Source of the DNA: Spirochaetota bacterium
GTDB taxonomy: Bacteria; Spirochaetota; Spirochaetia; Treponematales; Treponemataceae
Assembly (NCBI GenBank): GCA_022704725.1
Contig: JAKJFV010000100.1
Span: forward strand, 1-6,381
DNA length: 6,381 bases
Direction: 5' to 3'
Shown here: positions 4,418-6,381 of the stretch, piece by piece
How positions within the stretch are numbered: position 1 is the stretch's first letter
How the letters are laid out: each line of letters opens with the position of its first letter
Notes under the pieces: generated by a model
The model's input: only the letters and a program-made list of their open reading frames with translations
Database searches by the model: none
Told to the model about the DNA's origin: nothing
Translations under genes and position numbers: made by a program

Positions 4418-6381
4418 ATGGCCAAGTATCAGTTTCAAACAGAAGTGTCTCAGCTTCTTAAATTAATCATTCACTCTCTTTACTCAAACAAAGATATTTT
4501 CTTAAGGGAAATTGTTTCCAACTCATCGGATGCACTCGACAAGTTAAAGTATTTAACCCTCTCAGACGATGCATACAAATCTGTTGTTTTTGACCCGCGG
4601 ATCGATATTTCTTTCGATGAAAATGCAAAAACGCTCACTGTTAAAGATACCGGCATTGGTATGGATGAGGCAGACTTAACAGCTAACCTCGGAACCATTG
4701 CGCGCTCAGGAACAAAAGCATTTTTAGAAAAACTTGAAAAAGAAGCTAAAAAAGATTCTGCTCTCATCGGACAGTTCGGCGTCGGGTTTTATTCGGCCTT
4801 TATGACTTCTACAAAAATCGAAGTTATTACCCGCAAGGCAGGGACCGCATCAGTTTTCAAATGGACAAGCGACGGTACAGAATCATACGAAATTGAAGAG
4901 CTTAAAACAGACAGCGATGAGGCAAAAAAATACGGATTCGATACGTCTCACGGCGCTGCAGTTGTTATGTACTTAAGCGATGAAGATAAAGGATACGCTA
5001 CAAGATGGAAGATTGAAGACCTTGTAAAACGCTACAGCGATCACATTGCCTTCCCTATTTTTCTTCACTATGAACAGAAAAAATTTGACGACAAGGGAAA
5101 AGAAACCGGCAAAGAAGACAAAATTGATCAGATCAACAGTGCAAGCGCACTATGGAAACGCTCAAAAAGCGACCTTAAAAAAGAAGACTACAACGACTTT
5201 TATAAAACACTTTCGCACGACACGCAGGATCCTCTCATGTACGTGCACACCAATGCAGAGGGCACACAGGAATACACAACACTCTTTTATGTTCCTCAAA
5301 CTGCACCCTTTGACATGTATCAGGCAGATTACAAAAGCGGCGTAAAACTCTATGTAAAACGCGTATTTATAACCGATGATGACCGTGAACTCCTTCCCTC
5401 ATATCTCCGTTTTGTGCGCGGTATTATTGACTCCGAAGATCTTCCGCTCAATGTAAGCCGTGAAATTCTGCAGCAGAATAGAATCCTCTCTACCATTAAA
5501 ACATCTTCTGTTAAAAAACTCTTAAGCGAATTTAAGAAAATGGCAGATGCAGCTGATAAGGCAAAAAAGACGCTTGCAGAAGCAGGTGAAGGCGTAGAAC
5601 CGAGCGCAGAAAATAAAGAAAAAATTGATAATTGGAACAGTTTTATAAGCCAGTACAACAGACCTTTAAAAGAGGGCTTGTACTCGGACTTTGCAAACCG
5701 CGAAGAAATAGCAGAAATTATTCGATTTAAAAGTACCGCAGCAGAAGGAACAGGCGAAAACGCATGGACAAGTTTTGCAGACTATGTTCAGCGTATGAAG
5801 ACTGATCAAAAAGCCATTTACTTTATTACAGGCGGCGATGAGAAAAACCTCCGTTCATCCCCGCTTCTGGAAGCCTACAAGGCCAAGGGCTTTGAAGTTC
5901 TCATAATGGCAGATGATATTGACGACATCGTAATTCCATCACTAAACAAATACAAAGAATTTGATCTTAAAGCGGTAAATAGAGCAGGAAGCGATGAAGA
6001 GCTCGGCGTAGACAAAAAAGAAGCCGAGAAAAAAGAAAAAGAATTTAAACCTGTTGTAGATAAAATTAAGGCAGCGCTCGGCGACAAGGTTAAAGATGTT
6101 CATCTTTCAAAACGCCTTTCCGATTCACCTTCCTGCATTGTTGTCGATGAAAACGATCCTTCACTCCAGATGGAACGCATGATGAAGGCAATGGGACAAG
6201 CCGGCATGGGCGAAGTAAAACCGATTCTCGAAGTAAACGGTGATCATGCCCTTGTTTCAAAACTTAGAGATACTGATGACACAGATTTTATTGCAGATGT
6301 TTCCTTTGTTCTTCTGGATCAGGCGCTTATCTTAAGCGGAGCGGAATTACAAGACCCGGCAGACTTTATTAAGAGAATGAA
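4418..6381 (+). CDS. htpG: Molecular chaperone HtpG (bacterial Hsp90), last residues beyond window
   Basis: This is the cytosolic ATP-dependent dimeric chaperone that remodels client proteins, often with DnaK. The 654 complete codons visible cover nearly the whole protein; the frame is still open at the edge, and alignment with the usual C-terminus (…FIKRMN) suggests only a few residues are missing. GAGG 6 nt before ATG 4418 supports the start. The N-terminal GHKL ATPase domain shows EIVSNSSDALDKL with catalytic Glu31 and Mg-binding Asn35, DTGIGM (Asp77 contacts adenine), GTIARSGTKAF (92-102, lid) and GQFGVGFYSAF (118-128). The middle domain carries LNVSREILQQNR with the ATP-sensing Arg348. 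An acidic/lysine-rich stretch (about 525-550) leads into the C-terminal dimerisation domain with the methionine-rich MERMMKAMGQAGMG helix. No frameshift or missing key residue is seen. It is preceded by a terminator, so it is probably a separate transcription unit. Confidence 0.97.
   Translation, partial: MAKYQFQTEVSQLLKLIIHSLYSNKDIFLREIVSNSSDALDKLKYLTLSDDAYKSVVFDPRIDISFDENAKTLTVKDTGIGMDEADLTANLGTIARSGTKAFLEKLEKEAKKDSALIGQFGVGFYSAFMTSTKIEVITRKAGTASVFKWTSDGTESYEIEELKTDSDEAKKYGFDTSHGAAVVMYLSDEDKGYATRWKIEDLVKRYSDHIAFPIFLHYEQKKFDDKGKETGKEDKIDQINSASALWKRSKSDLKKEDYNDFYKTLSHDTQDPLMYVHTNAEGTQEYTTLFYVPQTAPFDMYQADYKSGVKLYVKRVFITDDDRELLPSYLRFVRGIIDSEDLPLNVSREILQQNRILSTIKTSSVKKLLSEFKKMADAADKAKKTLAEAGEGVEPSAENKEKIDNWNSFISQYNRPLKEGLYSDFANREEIAEIIRFKSTAAEGTGENAWTSFADYVQRMKTDQKAIYFITGGDEKNLRSSPLLEAYKAKGFEVLIMADDIDDIVIPSLNKYKEFDLKAVNRAGSDEELGVDKKEAEKKEKEFKPVVDKIKAALGDKVKDVHLSKRLSDSPSCIVVDENDPSLQMERMMKAMGQAGMGEVKPILEVNGDHALVSKLRDTDDTDFIADVSFVLLDQALILSGAELQDPADFIKRM

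Noticed and set aside
4480..6087. Several open frames antisense to or out of frame with htpG
   Set aside because: They are Ser/Phe-rich or Lys/Thr-rich shadows of the htpG codon pattern and have no independent support.

Overview
The window (6,381 bp, AT-leaning, compact) looks like chromosomal DNA from a low-to-mid GC anaerobic bacterium. A treponeme-like spirochaete is my best guess, from the two relaxed-lipobox lipoproteins, the AT-rich spacers and the overall feel of the proteins. That assignment is inference only; no rRNA or taxonomic marker is present.

Left half, all on the minus strand. Reading in the direction of transcription (right to left), a short HicB antitoxin (2976-3218) is followed by a decayed HicA toxin tail (2872-2973), then a complete 448-residue MATE efflux transporter (1463-2809). 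A 164-bp spacer packed with four consecutive inverted repeats (1311-1457) comes next. After it lies a tight three-gene cluster: a Dabb-domain protein (996-1298), a rhodanese-domain lipoprotein (577-978) and an uncharacterised lipoprotein that runs off the left edge (1-539).

Right half, plus strand. A divergent spacer (3219-3366) separates hicB from a thioredoxin-reductase-like flavoprotein (3367-4290). That protein keeps its FAD site and CxxC but lacks the HRRxxxR NADPH motif. A strong intrinsic terminator (4331-4367) sits between two perfect TATAAT boxes. After it starts htpG (4418 to the edge), the bacterial Hsp90, missing only its last few residues.

The genes do not form one pathway, although redox and stress themes recur (rhodanese, Dabb, thioredoxin reductase, HtpG). 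The most interesting points are: (i) the four-hairpin array, including a terminator-like hairpin that competes with an 8-bp Shine-Dalgarno/anti-Shine-Dalgarno pairing in front of the Dabb gene; (ii) the hicA remnant beside an apparently intact hicB; (iii) the reductase that appears not to use NADPH in the usual way; (iv) -10 boxes so close to start codons that MATE and HicB may be translated from leaderless mRNAs. I see no CRISPR array, tRNA, rRNA, insertion sequence, or clearly new multi-gene system.
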